From: Paraburkholderia humisilvae
GTDB taxonomy: Bacteria; Pseudomonadota; Gammaproteobacteria; Burkholderiales; Burkholderiaceae
Reading direction: 5' to 3'
NCBI RefSeq assembly: GCF_902859855.1
Contig: NZ_CADIKH010000001.1
Span: 62,001 to 126,000 of the forward strand
DNA: 64,000 nt
Below the pieces are notes generated by a model. It did no database searches. It worked only from the letters and a program-made list of their open reading frames with translations, and was not told the DNA's origin. The translations under genes and the position numbers were made by a program. This document shows, in pieces, positions 19,354 through 28,150 of this stretch; position 1 is the first letter of the stretch; the number at the start of each line of letters is the position of its first letter.

Positions 19354-19779
19354 ATGAAACGATTCGCACCAGTTTTTGCCCTCACACTGGCTTGCAGCAC
19401 AATTTGCCATCCGGCGCTTGCCGCGGAATCGCCGGAAAGTTTCGCCGGAGTCTGGTCTTGCAACGGCATCGATGAACATGCGGGCAAATTCACCGAGCGC
19501 GTCGCCGTCAGGCTCGTGCCCGGTTATCACGATGCGCATTCGGTCAGTTTCGATGTTGATGCAACGATCGAGGAAAACGCCAAATATCGCGGCGTTGGCA
19601 TGGTCTCTGGCGGGGTCATTGTGTCGGACTTCATCTCAACGGCGGATCAAACAGATCACGGCGTGCTGATCGGCAAGTTCGAGCGCGGTACTCCATTGAG
19701 AGTGAACGCAAGGTACTTTGAAACGCAGCAGTCGAAGCCTAGCCGCGGCACAGAAATCTGCACACGCACGGGCGATTAA
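19354..19779 (+). CDS. Secreted protein of unknown function
   Basis: A 141-residue product with a clear Sec signal peptide (MKRFAPVFALTLAC, hydrophobic core, cleavage near HPALAAES). The mature part has two cysteines that could pair (VWSCNGIDEH and EICTRTGD) and is predicted to be mostly beta strand, like a small lipocalin-type barrel. The ATG at 19354 has a GGA ribosome site with 7-base spacing; an in-frame ATG four codons earlier is less well placed. No family was recognised. It may be co-transcribed with the aldehyde dehydrogenase 200 bases downstream. Confidence 0.7.
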   Translation: MKRFAPVFALTLACSTICHPALAAESPESFAGVWSCNGIDEHAGKFTERVAVRLVPGYHDAHSVSFDVDATIEENAKYRGVGMVSGGVIVSDFISTADQTDHGVLIGKFERGTPLRVNARYFETQQSKPSRGTEICTRTGD

Positions 19780-19981
19780 TCTGGCGCTGTCAGTGAGAGA
19801 TGGCCTCGGGAATTCAGACAGCGGCAACCCGCGGCCTCGCGCGCGATACCGGGCTGACCAGGCCCGGGACATCCTGCAGCATTCGTCAATTGCGACGACG
19901 TCAACCTACCCTACCTTCGCAGCGACGAGGTCAAGCGCACGCAGCAGACTCTGTCCACATTGACCCATTTGGAGCACCAAG

Positions 19982-21454
19982 ATGAATGCGTTTGCGGAGC
20001 CGATCCACCCCAGCCAGTTGGAAGCGTTGTTCAATCAGCAGCGACAGGCATTTCTCAGCCAGCCGGCACCGGATATCTCAAAGCGCAAAGCGCAACTGGC
20101 CATGCTGCGCAGTGCCGTCCTCGCATTTCGGGATGAAATTGAGACTGCGATCAGCGCAGATTTTGGAAACCGCTCGCGGCACGAAACCGGCATCATGGAA
20201 CTGGCTGGAGTCGTGCAGGCGATCGACTATCTGTCCCGAAAGCTGCGGCGCTTCATGAAGCGCCAGCGGCGTCACGTGGGTCTTTTCTATCGAGCCGGCC
20301 AGGCATATGTGGAATATCAGCCCAAGGGGATCATCGGCGTCATGGCGCCATGGAACTATCCGATCTCATTGACCATGATCCCTCTCGCGACAGCTATCGC
20401 GGCAGGGAATCGGGTGATGCTGAAACCATCCGAACTGACTCCGCGAACAAGCGAAGTGATCAAACGTATGCTGGCAGAAACCTTTGCAACTGAAGACGTC
20501 GCGGTCGTGCTGGGTGGTCCGGCGGTCGGGGCGGAGTTCAGCGGCCTTCCCTTTGATCATCTGCTCTTCACTGGCAGCACGCAGGTCGGACGGCAGGTGA
20601 TGAAGGCTGCAAGCGATCACCTCGTCCCTCTGACGCTGGAACTGGGCGGCAAGAGTCCAGTGATTGTTTCGCAAGGCCATATCAACGACCAGACCATGAA
20701 AAGCATCGTATTCGGGAAACTGTCCAACGGTGGTCAAACCTGCGTCGCGCCTGACTATGCTCTGGTTCATGAAGATGACAGGGATGCCTTCGTGAAGGCA
20801 TACACCGACACAGTTGCCCGGTTTTATCCAGACGGTCCGACCAGCGTCGATTACACGTCGATTGTGAGCGACGGGCATCATGCCCGGCTTTTGAACCTTG
20901 TTGAAGATGCCAGGCAAAAGGGAGCAAAGGTCATTGAAACGGGTGTTAATCCCGAGCGGGCAATCACACGCATCCGCACGTTTGCGCCGACCCTCATCAT
21001 TGACGCCAACGACCAGATGGCGGTAATGCATGAGGAAATTTTCGGACCGATCCTTCCTGTTTGCACTTATCGCACAATCGATGAGGTTATCGAGTACGTG
21101 AATAACCGTCCACGTCCTCTCGCCCTGTATTACTTCGGCTACGACAACGACGAACGTGACGCAGTGCTGCGACGGACCACCTCAGGAAACGTTGGCGTGA
21201 ATAACGCAATCATGCATGTTGCCCAGGACGATCTCCCATTCGGTGGTATCGGGCCAAGTGGAATGGGCGCTTACCATGGCATCGAGGGGTTTCGGGCAAT
21301 GAGTCACGCCAAAGGAGTCTTTGTCCAGAGTCGCTGGAGCCTGGCGCGGTTGCTCCACGCGCCTTTCGGAAGCCTCGCCAACTTCGCGCTTGTGATGACA
21401 TTAGGAAGGTCGCGCAAGCGAGCCGCCGACGGGAAGATCAAGCTAGGGTTTTAG
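19982..21454 (+). CDS. Coniferyl-aldehyde-dehydrogenase-like aldehyde dehydrogenase
   Basis: A 490-residue NAD(P)-dependent aldehyde dehydrogenase of the class-3/coniferyl group. Motifs include GIIGVMAPWNYPISLTMIPL, AIAAGNRVMLKPSE, the cofactor loop LLFTGSTQVGRQV, and the general-base glutamate in LTLELGGKSPVIV. The catalytic cysteine lies in NGGQTCVAPDYALV, followed by MHEEIFGPILPV. The ATG at 19982 has a GGAG ribosome site 7 bases upstream. The C-terminal basic tail (GRSRKRAADGKIKL) is common in this subgroup. It could oxidise the aldehyde released by the decarboxylase at 15967. The substrate is uncertain. Confidence 0.9.
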   Translation: MNAFAEPIHPSQLEALFNQQRQAFLSQPAPDISKRKAQLAMLRSAVLAFRDEIETAISADFGNRSRHETGIMELAGVVQAIDYLSRKLRRFMKRQRRHVGLFYRAGQAYVEYQPKGIIGVMAPWNYPISLTMIPLATAIAAGNRVMLKPSELTPRTSEVIKRMLAETFATEDVAVVLGGPAVGAEFSGLPFDHLLFTGSTQVGRQVMKAASDHLVPLTLELGGKSPVIVSQGHINDQTMKSIVFGKLSNGGQTCVAPDYALVHEDDRDAFVKAYTDTVARFYPDGPTSVDYTSIVSDGHHARLLNLVEDARQKGAKVIETGVNPERAITRIRTFAPTLIIDANDQMAVMHEEIFGPILPVCTYRTIDEVIEYVNNRPRPLALYYFGYDNDERDAVLRRTTSGNVGVNNAIMHVAQDDLPFGGIGPSGMGAYHGIEGFRAMSHAKGVFVQSRWSLARLLHAPFGSLANFALVMTLGRSRKRAADGKIKLGF

Positions 21455-21799
21455 GGGTTTTAAGCCGGGCCGGCTTGCGGATCAGGGCCTGCTGGCTCAT
21501 CTCCTTGATGCTCAGCGAGGCGATGATCTGCTCGATGACGAACGGGTCATCGCAGATGAGCGATGGTCGGATTCGGGTGACGGCCTCAAGCAGCGGCACG
21601 TGACAATGATGTCGATCCTGGCGAGATCGGTTCGGGCCTGGTTCGTCGGTCCCCGGCGAGCTTTTTGCGGAGGACAGCCTCGGCGCCCTAGCCCACGCCT
21701 CGTTGAAACAGTCGCTTTCAACCCTCGGCGATGTAACGAGTCGCCTCGGCTGTCGAGTCGGGGCGCGTTCCTTCGCGCTTTATCGAAAGCAGCTGCCGT
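21455..21799 (-). pseudogene. Probable C-terminal gene fragment, unidentified
   Basis: On the minus strand a protein-like frame ends at TGA 21438-21440, tail-to-tail with the aldehyde dehydrogenase gene. It reads VPLLEAVTRIRPSLICDDPF and then VIEQIIASLSIKEMSQQALI. The frame has no start codon with a ribosome site and becomes low complexity upstream of about 21640. It looks like the 3-prime end of a lost gene. The family was not recognised. Confidence 0.3.
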
Positions 21800-21928
21800 A
21801 TGTTACGTAAGAGATCGCGGACGGCGATTGTCACCGATGCGTCGGACGGTATCGGGCAAGACATTGCGCTGAGACTCGCCCGTGACGGCATGAATATCGT
21901 CGTCAACTACGCAAGCAACCCGGAATGA
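21800..21928 (+). pseudogene. N-terminal fragment of a short-chain dehydrogenase/reductase gene
   Basis: A 42-codon frame from the ATG at 21800 reads like the start of a classical SDR: TAIVTDASDGIGQDIALRLA, then RDGMNIVVNYASNPE, then a stop. The family pattern is TGxxxGIG; here the first glycine is aspartate, as expected in a decaying copy. The catalytic domain is absent. This is the truncated 5-prime end of an SDR gene rather than a functional small protein. Confidence 0.7.
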
Positions 21929-22189
21929 CATTTCAACCGGGAAAGCCACACCGCGCAAGACATTCCCGGAATGTGCAGGCCAGCAATGTACGTTAGCACA
22001 CACTCGGTTTATAAAATAATATCCGGGAATCCTCAATCCGTCTAAGGTAAAGCGATTAATCGGTGTCCATGTTGCGGTGAACTGAAAGTAGAAATCACAT
22101 GCGCGCAGCATCTGGTCGCATTCGTGCCAACTCCGGAAAACCATACACCATGACTAAAGGTTTTGCATCCAGGCGACAAGGAGAAGTAA
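21929..22189. other. Intergenic region
   Basis: An AT-richer stretch between the SDR fragment and the lipoprotein gene. It probably carries that gene's promoter. A GACAAGGAGAAGTAA ribosome site sits at its end. Confidence 0.4.
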
Positions 22190-23212
22190 ATGCGAGTACT
22201 TCTGTTCTATATGCCGCTTTCGATAGCCTTTCTTTTTGGAGCGTGTAACTCATACTCCCAGTCACGTGCTCCTCATGAAAATGCGCAAGCGGCCAACGCG
22301 GCATCGGTGCCATTGCCGGCATCCACGACGTCACAAAGTGCGCCACCGACTGCTAACGTTGTTCTAACAGCAGATCAAATAAGGGCACTGATGGATCAAC
22401 GATCAAGCACTGCCGATAAATTTGAATTTCTTCGCTCAATCCGGAAATCTACTCTCGAACGTTTAGCTGACACTACCACCGCACTTGCGAGCGTTACCGC
22501 GACTCTTACCGAGCGACTTGATGCTCAATCTAAAAATGAATCCCGCTTGTACATCACGGCTCCTACCCTGCCAAGTAAAGATACCGTCAACCTGAGACTC
22601 CAGGCAGCCAAAGCCGCATTGACCTCAGCACGTCAATCCGCATCAAAAAAAGGGATTAGCAAAGCGTCCACGATAATTATCGATGCTCAATCAGCCCCGC
22701 CGACGGCGGCGGAGGCTGAAGTGGATTATTGGCAAAATGCATTCGACAACTACGATAATATAGTTCAGCAGCAGAAAAAAGCAGCCGAAGACAGAGAAAT
22801 GGCCAATAGCAATGCGATCAAAGAGATTGCCGATCTAACGGCAAAGAGAGATAGCTTGTCAGGGCAACAGGTTGCGCTTCAACAACTTGTCGGTGACATC
22901 GACGACATGGCAAACCAGCTTTTTATTGCGAGCGACGCAACCAACACTTTCAAGCTTAATATGAGTACGGCCTTTGCGATACTGGTTGGATTGGTGATCG
23001 TTGGATTCTTCTGGATCGCGTCCTCCAATGAGGAAATAAAGAAAACGATTTTCAGCAATGAGGCCGGAATTCAGTTCATTACTCTTTTTGCTATTGTCAT
23101 AGCAGTTATTTTATTTGGAATAATCGGGGTGCTTGAAAGCAAAGAGCTCTCTGCGCTGCTGGGTGGCTTGTCGGGCTATATTCTAGGTAGAAGCAGAGGA
23201 AATCAAGCCTGA
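22190..23212 (+). CDS. Predicted lipoprotein with coiled coil and two C-terminal membrane helices
   Basis: A 340-residue protein of unknown family. It begins with a lipoprotein signal peptide ending in a lipobox (LFGAC, cysteine near residue 19). A low-complexity A/S/P linker follows, then a long charged helical region, residues ~60-250, with coiled-coil character (QQQKKAAEDREMANSNAIKE). Two hydrophobic helices come last (AFAILVGLVIVGFFWIA and FITLFAIVIAVILFGIIGVL), then GGLSGYILGRSRG. A lipid anchor at one end and membrane helices at the other would tether a periplasmic rod at both ends. Base composition is more AT-rich than the neighbours, suggesting horizontal acquisition. An AAGGAG ribosome site supports the ATG. 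Confidence 0.75.
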   Translation: MRVLLFYMPLSIAFLFGACNSYSQSRAPHENAQAANAASVPLPASTTSQSAPPTANVVLTADQIRALMDQRSSTADKFEFLRSIRKSTLERLADTTTALASVTATLTERLDAQSKNESRLYITAPTLPSKDTVNLRLQAAKAALTSARQSASKKGISKASTIIIDAQSAPPTAAEAEVDYWQNAFDNYDNIVQQQKKAAEDREMANSNAIKEIADLTAKRDSLSGQQVALQQLVGDIDDMANQLFIASDATNTFKLNMSTAFAILVGLVIVGFFWIASSNEEIKKTIFSNEAGIQFITLFAIVIAVILFGIIGVLESKELSALLGGLSGYILGRSRGNQA

Positions 23213-23429
23213 ATTCGAAGATTTTGAAGTGTGAGCGTTGTACCGCACACCATACTTCAGAAATCCCGATGCAATACATGATGATCCACACCCGGTCGAT
23301 TTCCTCGTGTTTTGAGCCATCTACCGCCTCAGCCACTGAACACGGTTACTAAACAGCATGGTGAAATAACTTGAACAGAATAAACTTCCATAGCGCCCTG
23401 GCCCCCGCATCGTCTTAAGGAGTACTCGC

Positions 23430-23855
23430 ATGAACACGAGCGAAATCCAGTCGATAACCCAGCGGACCGAGGAATACGTCACGCTATGGAAACACCTGGC
23501 GGAGTTGGCCAGACTCCAACAAAAAGCAGTTGGACACTGGCAGGCCATGCTGAGTTGGCAAAACTTCTTTCCGACGGGTTCACAGCTCGCACCAGCAAGC
23601 TTGAATCAGAATATCAATCCCTGGAATATCTCCCTCTTTCAGGTAATCAGCGGGACACGGGGCGACCCGCAGACCGAGGTCGAAATCCTGACCAAGGTCG
23701 CAAGCTACGGCAGCCAGTTGGGCACGGTCATCGACGCCTTGATGTCGATCCTGCCCGACGCGGAGAAGCGCAAGCAGCTCAACGAGAAAGATCTCTATGC
23801 GGTACTGAAGCTGGAGCACCTGGCAAGCGAGATTAAGCGTATCAAGGAGAGCTGA
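23430..23855 (+). CDS. Small soluble protein of unknown function
   Basis: A 141-residue protein with a TAAGGAGT ribosome site before the ATG. It is helical (TQRTEEYVTLWKHLAELARL), with a central N/P-rich segment and a C-terminal charged helix (LEHLASEIKRIKES). No membrane segment or signal peptide is seen. It lies 217 bases downstream of the coiled-coil lipoprotein gene in the same direction, so the two may form a transcription unit. No family was recognised. Confidence 0.7.
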   Translation: MNTSEIQSITQRTEEYVTLWKHLAELARLQQKAVGHWQAMLSWQNFFPTGSQLAPASLNQNINPWNISLFQVISGTRGDPQTEVEILTKVASYGSQLGTVIDALMSILPDAEKRKQLNEKDLYAVLKLEHLASEIKRIKES

Positions 23856-24130
23856 TCTTTTGTGAAAATGGGTCGCCCATCTCCGCTCATGGGCCAGTTG
23901 CCGGAACGCGCGGGCACGCCGAAGAAGATGATCTGCATTGGCGGGCCTACAACGTCCATTCACTCAATCACATCAATCAACCTGCGGAGGTCACTAACAC
24001 CTCTCGGCGGGAAGCAATGGAAATGACAGTAGAATTCGTTCTACGAGTGACCCGTTGCGCAGTGCTTATACCGCCGTAACGGCGTTCTTCGTGTCGACAA
24101 GCCATCGCTTTCTTCCAGCTTTCTCACGCC

Positions 24131-24886
24131 ATGCCGAAGAACCGCCCCCATCCGAGCGACGCCAAGCCCGTAGCGAAAGCTCGCGTCCCCGCACCTCCCC
24201 CGGCGGCCCCCATCCCACCGACGCTCACACGCGGCGCTGGACTGACCGACCTGGGAACGTTGCGCGACGCCCTCAAGCATGACGCCCGACGTCGCGAACG
24301 CGAGACAACACAAGCGAAAGAAGCGAAGCGCGCCGCTGACGCGGACGCGGAACAATTCCGCCGGGAACTCGGCGAAGTCACTCCGCTTGGCGCAAAGCCG
24401 CGAGCCACATTAACCCGCACCCCACCCACGCCACTACCCGTCCAAACGCGCCTCGACGAAGCCGCCGTACTCAACGAAGCGATCTCCGACGAATTCGACC
24501 CGGAGATGTTGCTCGACACGGACGAATCCCTCTTTTACTGCCGCCCCGGCATCAACCAGGAGGTCGTCCGCAAGTTGCGCCGCGGCGCGTGGATCGTTCA
24601 GGCACAGCTTGATTTGCATGGCATGCGCAGAGACGAGGCCCGGCAAGCCCTCGCGGAATTCATCCGCGATTCCGGCAAGCGTGGCTTACGCTGCCTGCGG
24701 GTAATTCACGGCAAAGGACTCGGGTCGATTGGCAAAGAACCCGTTCTCAAAGGAAGAGTCCGCGCGTGGCTGGTCCAGAAGGAAGAAGTGATTGCCTTTT
24801 GCCAGGCCAGACCCCACGACGGAGGCGCGGGCGCCGTGCTGGTTCTGCTACAGCCCGGTGCGACCCCACCCCAACCCAAAAACTAG
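24131..24886 (+). CDS. Smr-domain protein
   Basis: A 251-residue protein with a basic, proline-rich N terminus and a C-terminal Smr (small MutS-related) domain at about residues 155-240. Diagnostic features are LDLHGMRRDEARQALAEFI (the DLHG motif) and LRVIHGKGLGS (the HGxG nuclease loop). Smr domains nick or cleave DNA or RNA in recombination and ribosome rescue. This one is the stand-alone proteobacterial form, similar in layout to YdaL/SmrA. The stop lies 18 bases before the next gene, so the two are probably co-transcribed. Confidence 0.93.
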   Translation: MPKNRPHPSDAKPVAKARVPAPPPAAPIPPTLTRGAGLTDLGTLRDALKHDARRRERETTQAKEAKRAADADAEQFRRELGEVTPLGAKPRATLTRTPPTPLPVQTRLDEAAVLNEAISDEFDPEMLLDTDESLFYCRPGINQEVVRKLRRGAWIVQAQLDLHGMRRDEARQALAEFIRDSGKRGLRCLRVIHGKGLGSIGKEPVLKGRVRAWLVQKEEVIAFCQARPHDGGAGAVLVLLQPGATPPQPKN

Positions 24887-24904
24887 CAGCGCACAACCCT
24901 ACCC

Positions 24905-25525
24905 ATGCACCCGCGACTGACGTTGGCCCTTGCCGTGATGGAGGCAATCGCGATCCTCGCGTACGCCATATCCGGCTTTATCGAAGCCCGCTCCCGCCGG
25001 CTCGATCCGATCGGCACCTTCCTGGTGGCCATGGCAACCGCCTTCGGCGGCGGCACGGTACGAGATATCTTGCTGGAGCGTCGCCCGTTCTACTGGGTCG
25101 AACACCAGCCCTATGTCATCGCGCTCTTCGCGGTGTCGTTCGTCTCACCCATGCTGCCGAAAACCACTTCCGGCCTCTTCTCTGAACGCGTCCTCCTGGT
25201 AGCCGACGCCATCGGCCTGGGTCTCTTCAGCGTCTCGGGTACGTCGCTGGCACTCGACGCGCAACTCCCGTGGTTCACGGCAGCGATGATGGGCGTCACA
25301 ACAGGCGTTTTCGGCGGCGTGATCCGCGATGTGCTCTGCAACGAAGTCCCGTTGATCCTTCGCGACTCCCGTCCTTACGCGACTTGCGCATTCGTCGGCT
25401 GCCTGCTCTATGCATTTCTGCATCACATTGACTTCGACACGATCTACAGCGTGCTTATCGCCACGTTCTTTATCCTGCTCGCGCGCCTGATCACCTTCAA
25501 ATTCGACATCCGCCTGCCGCACTAG
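24905..25525 (+). CDS. TRIC-type (UPF0126) cation channel family membrane protein
   Basis: A 206-residue inner-membrane protein with about seven helices in two repeats. Each repeat carries the glycine-rich family motif: ATAFGGGTVRDILLERRPFYW in the first and GVFGGVIRDVLCNEVPLIL in the second. This pattern defines the YadS/YicG and bacterial TRIC channel family, trimeric K+ channels. The ATG at 24905 lies 18 bases after the Smr gene stop, indicating an operon. No functional link between the two genes is established. Confidence 0.92.
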   Translation: MHPRLTLALAVMEAIAILAYAISGFIEARSRRLDPIGTFLVAMATAFGGGTVRDILLERRPFYWVEHQPYVIALFAVSFVSPMLPKTTSGLFSERVLLVADAIGLGLFSVSGTSLALDAQLPWFTAAMMGVTTGVFGGVIRDVLCNEVPLILRDSRPYATCAFVGCLLYAFLHHIDFDTIYSVLIATFFILLARLITFKFDIRLPH

Positions 25526-25546
25526 CAACAGCAAAGGGGCAAAACA

Positions 25547-25569
25547 ATGGCGGCTTCCCAAGCCGCCAT
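25547..25569 (-). terminator. Stem-loop terminator between convergent genes
   Basis: A perfect 10-bp stem, ATGGCGGCTT / AAGCCGCCAT, with a 3-base loop. On the minus strand it is followed by TTGTTTTG. It can terminate the gene at 25578-25928 and also act as a barrier for the TRIC-type gene from the other side. Confidence 0.7.
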
Positions 25570-25577
25570 CCATTCGA

Positions 25578-25928
25578 TCAATGCCGGGTCGTCCCTGCGT
25601 CGACCACAAACACATCCTTGCGCAACTGCGCCTCCTGTTCGACTTTCCGCTTCATCACCCTTCCGCCAAGCAGACTTTCAAACATATCGACATCAAGCTG
25701 CGCCTGCGCCTCAGCATCCGAAGCAAGCTCGCGAAGCAGCGTGAGGAATCGAACCCGATCGATCGACGGCGTATCCAGGCTTTCGACAGCGCGCGCAAGC
25801 GACGAGAGCTGGGAGAACTGATGGAGATGTCGCCGTCCCGTGAGCAGGGCTTCTTGCAGAAGGGCTGCGAGCAGATCGACGCGCTTCTGCGAGAGAGGCT
25901 TCTTGGGAACAGAAGAATTAGACGTCAT
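25578..25928 (-). CDS. Hypothetical helical protein
   Basis: A 116-residue cytoplasmic protein without membrane segments. It begins MTSNSSVPKKPLSQKRVDLL and continues with leucine-rich amphipathic helices (LLAALLQEALLTGRRHLHQF, RFLTLLRELASDAEAQAQLD). The ATG at 25928 is chosen because the frame upstream is not protein-like. It ends before a clear stem-loop. It probably belongs to a lineage-restricted family, but I cannot name one. Confidence 0.7.
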   Translation of the reverse strand: MTSNSSVPKKPLSQKRVDLLAALLQEALLTGRRHLHQFSQLSSLARAVESLDTPSIDRVRFLTLLRELASDAEAQAQLDVDMFESLLGGRVMKRKVEQEAQLRKDVFVVDAGTTRH

Positions 25929-26080
25929 GGTGGGATCTCCAAAATGCTGACTAATCACCCGACACTCGTGGATACGGGTGATCGGGTACAAGATAAGACT
26001 GGAAGGCCGGAACGATGGCTGATTGGCGTGCCTCGCGGCTGCGCCCCACCAGGCGAATCCTAACCGTCCAATATCGCAAC

Positions 26081-26118
26081 AAAAAAAGCCCTAAGCGCTG
26101 ATCAAACGCATAGGGCCT
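26081..26118 (-). terminator. Rho-independent terminator of the sugar ABC operon
   Basis: On the minus strand, GCCCTATGCG and CGCTTAGGGC form a stem around TTTGATCAG and are followed directly by seven T residues. It lies 26 bases after the stop codon of the ATPase gene, the last gene of the transporter operon. Confidence 0.85.
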
Positions 26119-26143
26119 TTGTTCTAACCATCAGCATCAATCC

Positions 26144-27259
26144 TTATGCAATTCGCTCTTCCGTCGCCGGATCAAACAACACCGCTTTCGAAACGTCGAA
26201 CAGCAGCGGCATATTCTGCTGAGGCTGCGGATTCGCTCCCGGGTGCACGCGGCTCACGATGCGCTTGCCATTCACTTGCGCAAACACCAGCGTATCCGGC
26301 CCGGTCGGCTCAATCACGTCAACCTTCACCTCTACCTGCTGCAGTTTGCCATCCGCCGCATCGTGCGCGTGCCGCGGATCGGTAATCCGCTCCGGCCGCA
26401 ACCCGAGCACCACTTCCTTGCCGATCTGCGACTTCACCTTCCCGTCAAACGGCAGATTGAGCACAGTCTTCGTCACGCCGGTATCGAGCTCCATCCCGAC
26501 ACCCGAGCCCTGCTCCACCACCTTCCCTTGAATAAAATTCATCGGCGGCGCGCCAATAAACCCGGCAACAAAGAGGTTGGCAGGCGAATCGTAAATCTCT
26601 TGCGGCGCCCCGAACTGCTGCACGATACCGTCCTTCATCACCGCGATCCGGTCGCCGAGCGTCATCGCCTCGATCTGATCGTGCGTCACATAGACAATCG
26701 TCGTGCCCAGGCGTTGGTGCAGAAGCTTGATCTCCGAGCGCATCTCAATGCGCAGCTTCGCATCGAGGTTCGACAGCGGTTCATCGAACAGGAACATCAC
26801 CGGGTCGCGCGCCAACGCACGCCCCATCGCCACGCGCTGCCGCTGACCACCCGAGAGCTGCCCCGGCTTGCGATCGAGCAAGTGCTGAATCTGCAGCATG
26901 TTCGACACGCGATCGACAATCTGCGTCTGCTCGTTCTTCGGCACCTTGCGGATATTCAAGCCGAATGAAATGTTGTCCCGCACCGTCATCGACGGATACA
27001 ACGCGTACGACTGAAACACCATCGCGATATCGCGATCCTTCGGCGAGAGATTATTGACAGTCTTGCCGTCAATCTGAATCTCGCCCTTCGTGACAGTCTC
27101 GAGTCCGGCGATCATATTGAGCAGCGTCGACTTCCCGCACCCCGACCCACCGACCAGAATCAGGAACTGACCATCTTCGATGTCGATGTTGACACCCTTC
27201 AAGACCGGCACCCCGTTCGGGTAGGTCTTGTACACGTCACGGATGGAAAGACTTGCCAT
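26144..27259 (-). CDS. Sugar ABC transporter ATP-binding protein (UgpC/MsmK type)
   Basis: A 371-residue ATPase of the CUT1 carbohydrate importers. It contains Walker A GGSGCGKSTLLN, the Q-loop region VFQSYALYPSMTVRDNI, signature LSGGQRQRVAMGRA, Walker B FLFDEPLSNLDAKLR and the switch histidine in YVTHDQIEAMTLGDRI. The C-terminal ~130 residues are the OB/TOBE regulatory domain. It is the last gene of the operon binding protein-permease-permease-ATPase, matching the Pseudomonas glucose/mannose gts system in order. It energises uptake at the inner membrane. Glucose is the likely substrate given the glucose-catabolism operon next to it. Confidence 0.95.
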   Translation of the reverse strand: MASLSIRDVYKTYPNGVPVLKGVNIDIEDGQFLILVGGSGCGKSTLLNMIAGLETVTKGEIQIDGKTVNNLSPKDRDIAMVFQSYALYPSMTVRDNISFGLNIRKVPKNEQTQIVDRVSNMLQIQHLLDRKPGQLSGGQRQRVAMGRALARDPVMFLFDEPLSNLDAKLRIEMRSEIKLLHQRLGTTIVYVTHDQIEAMTLGDRIAVMKDGIVQQFGAPQEIYDSPANLFVAGFIGAPPMNFIQGKVVEQGSGVGMELDTGVTKTVLNLPFDGKVKSQIGKEVVLGLRPERITDPRHAHDAADGKLQQVEVKVDVIEPTGPDTLVFAQVNGKRIVSRVHPGANPQPQQNMPLLFDVSKAVLFDPATEERIA

Positions 27260-27292
27260 GCTGTGAATCCTCTAGTCTCTGAACCTGCTCAA

Positions 27293-28150
27293 TTAACCCT
27301 TCACCGCGCCCGCCGTCAGGCCGCGCACGAAATAGCGGCCGGCGATCACATAGACCAGCAGCGTCGGCAGCGCCGCGATAATCGCGCCGGCCATGTCGAC
27401 GTTGTATTCCTTCACACCGGTCGACGTATTCACGAGGTTGTTCAGCGCCACCGTGATCGGCATCGAATCGACGCCCGAAAACACGATACCGAACAGGAAG
27501 TCATTCCAGATCTGCGTGAATTGCCAGATCAGGCACACCATGAAAATAGGCAGCGACACCGGCAGCAAAATCTTCGTGAAGATCATGAAGAAGCCCGCGC
27601 CGTCGATGCGCGCCGCTTTCACCAGCTCCGCCGGTATGCTCACGTAAAAGTTGCGGAAGAACATCGTCGTGAACGCAATGCCGTACACCACGTGCACGAC
27701 CACCAGCCCGGTCGTCGTGTTCGACAGACCGAAATACCCTTGCAGACGCGCCATCGGCAGCAGAATGGCCTGAAACGGAATAAAGCAGCCGACCAGCAGC
27801 ATCGTGAAGATCGCGTCCGCGCCGCGAAAGCGCCAGTGCGTCAGCACATAGCCGTTGAACGCGCCGATGATCGACGAGATCAGCACCGCCGGAATCACCA
27901 TGCGCACCGAGTTCATGAAGAACGGCTCCATGCCGTCGCATCGCACGCCGGTACACGCGCCGCTCCACGCCTTCACCCACGGCGCGAAGGTCCAGTGCGT
28001 CGGCGGTGTCAGCAGGTTGCCGGTGCGCAGCTGATCGATGTCCTTGAACGACGTCGACAGCATCACGTAAAGCGGAAACAGGAAGTAAAGCGCAAACAGA
28101 ATCAGCGCTGCGTAAATGACCGCGCGGCTGATCGTCATCTTAGGCTGCAT
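27293..28150 (-). CDS. Sugar ABC transporter permease, MalG/GtsC type
   Basis: A 285-residue inner-membrane permease with six predicted helices. It begins MTISRAVIYAALILFALYFL (after MQPK) and carries the EAA loop that contacts the ATPase (PAELVKAARIDGAGFFMIFT, then ILLPVSLP). The start overlaps the end of the preceding permease gene by 11 bases, so the two are translationally coupled. It forms the pore as a heterodimer with the product of 28140-29081. Confidence 0.94.
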   Translation of the reverse strand: MQPKMTISRAVIYAALILFALYFLFPLYVMLSTSFKDIDQLRTGNLLTPPTHWTFAPWVKAWSGACTGVRCDGMEPFFMNSVRMVIPAVLISSIIGAFNGYVLTHWRFRGADAIFTMLLVGCFIPFQAILLPMARLQGYFGLSNTTTGLVVVHVVYGIAFTTMFFRNFYVSIPAELVKAARIDGAGFFMIFTKILLPVSLPIFMVCLIWQFTQIWNDFLFGIVFSGVDSMPITVALNNLVNTSTGVKEYNVDMAGAIIAALPTLLVYVIAGRYFVRGLTAGAVKG

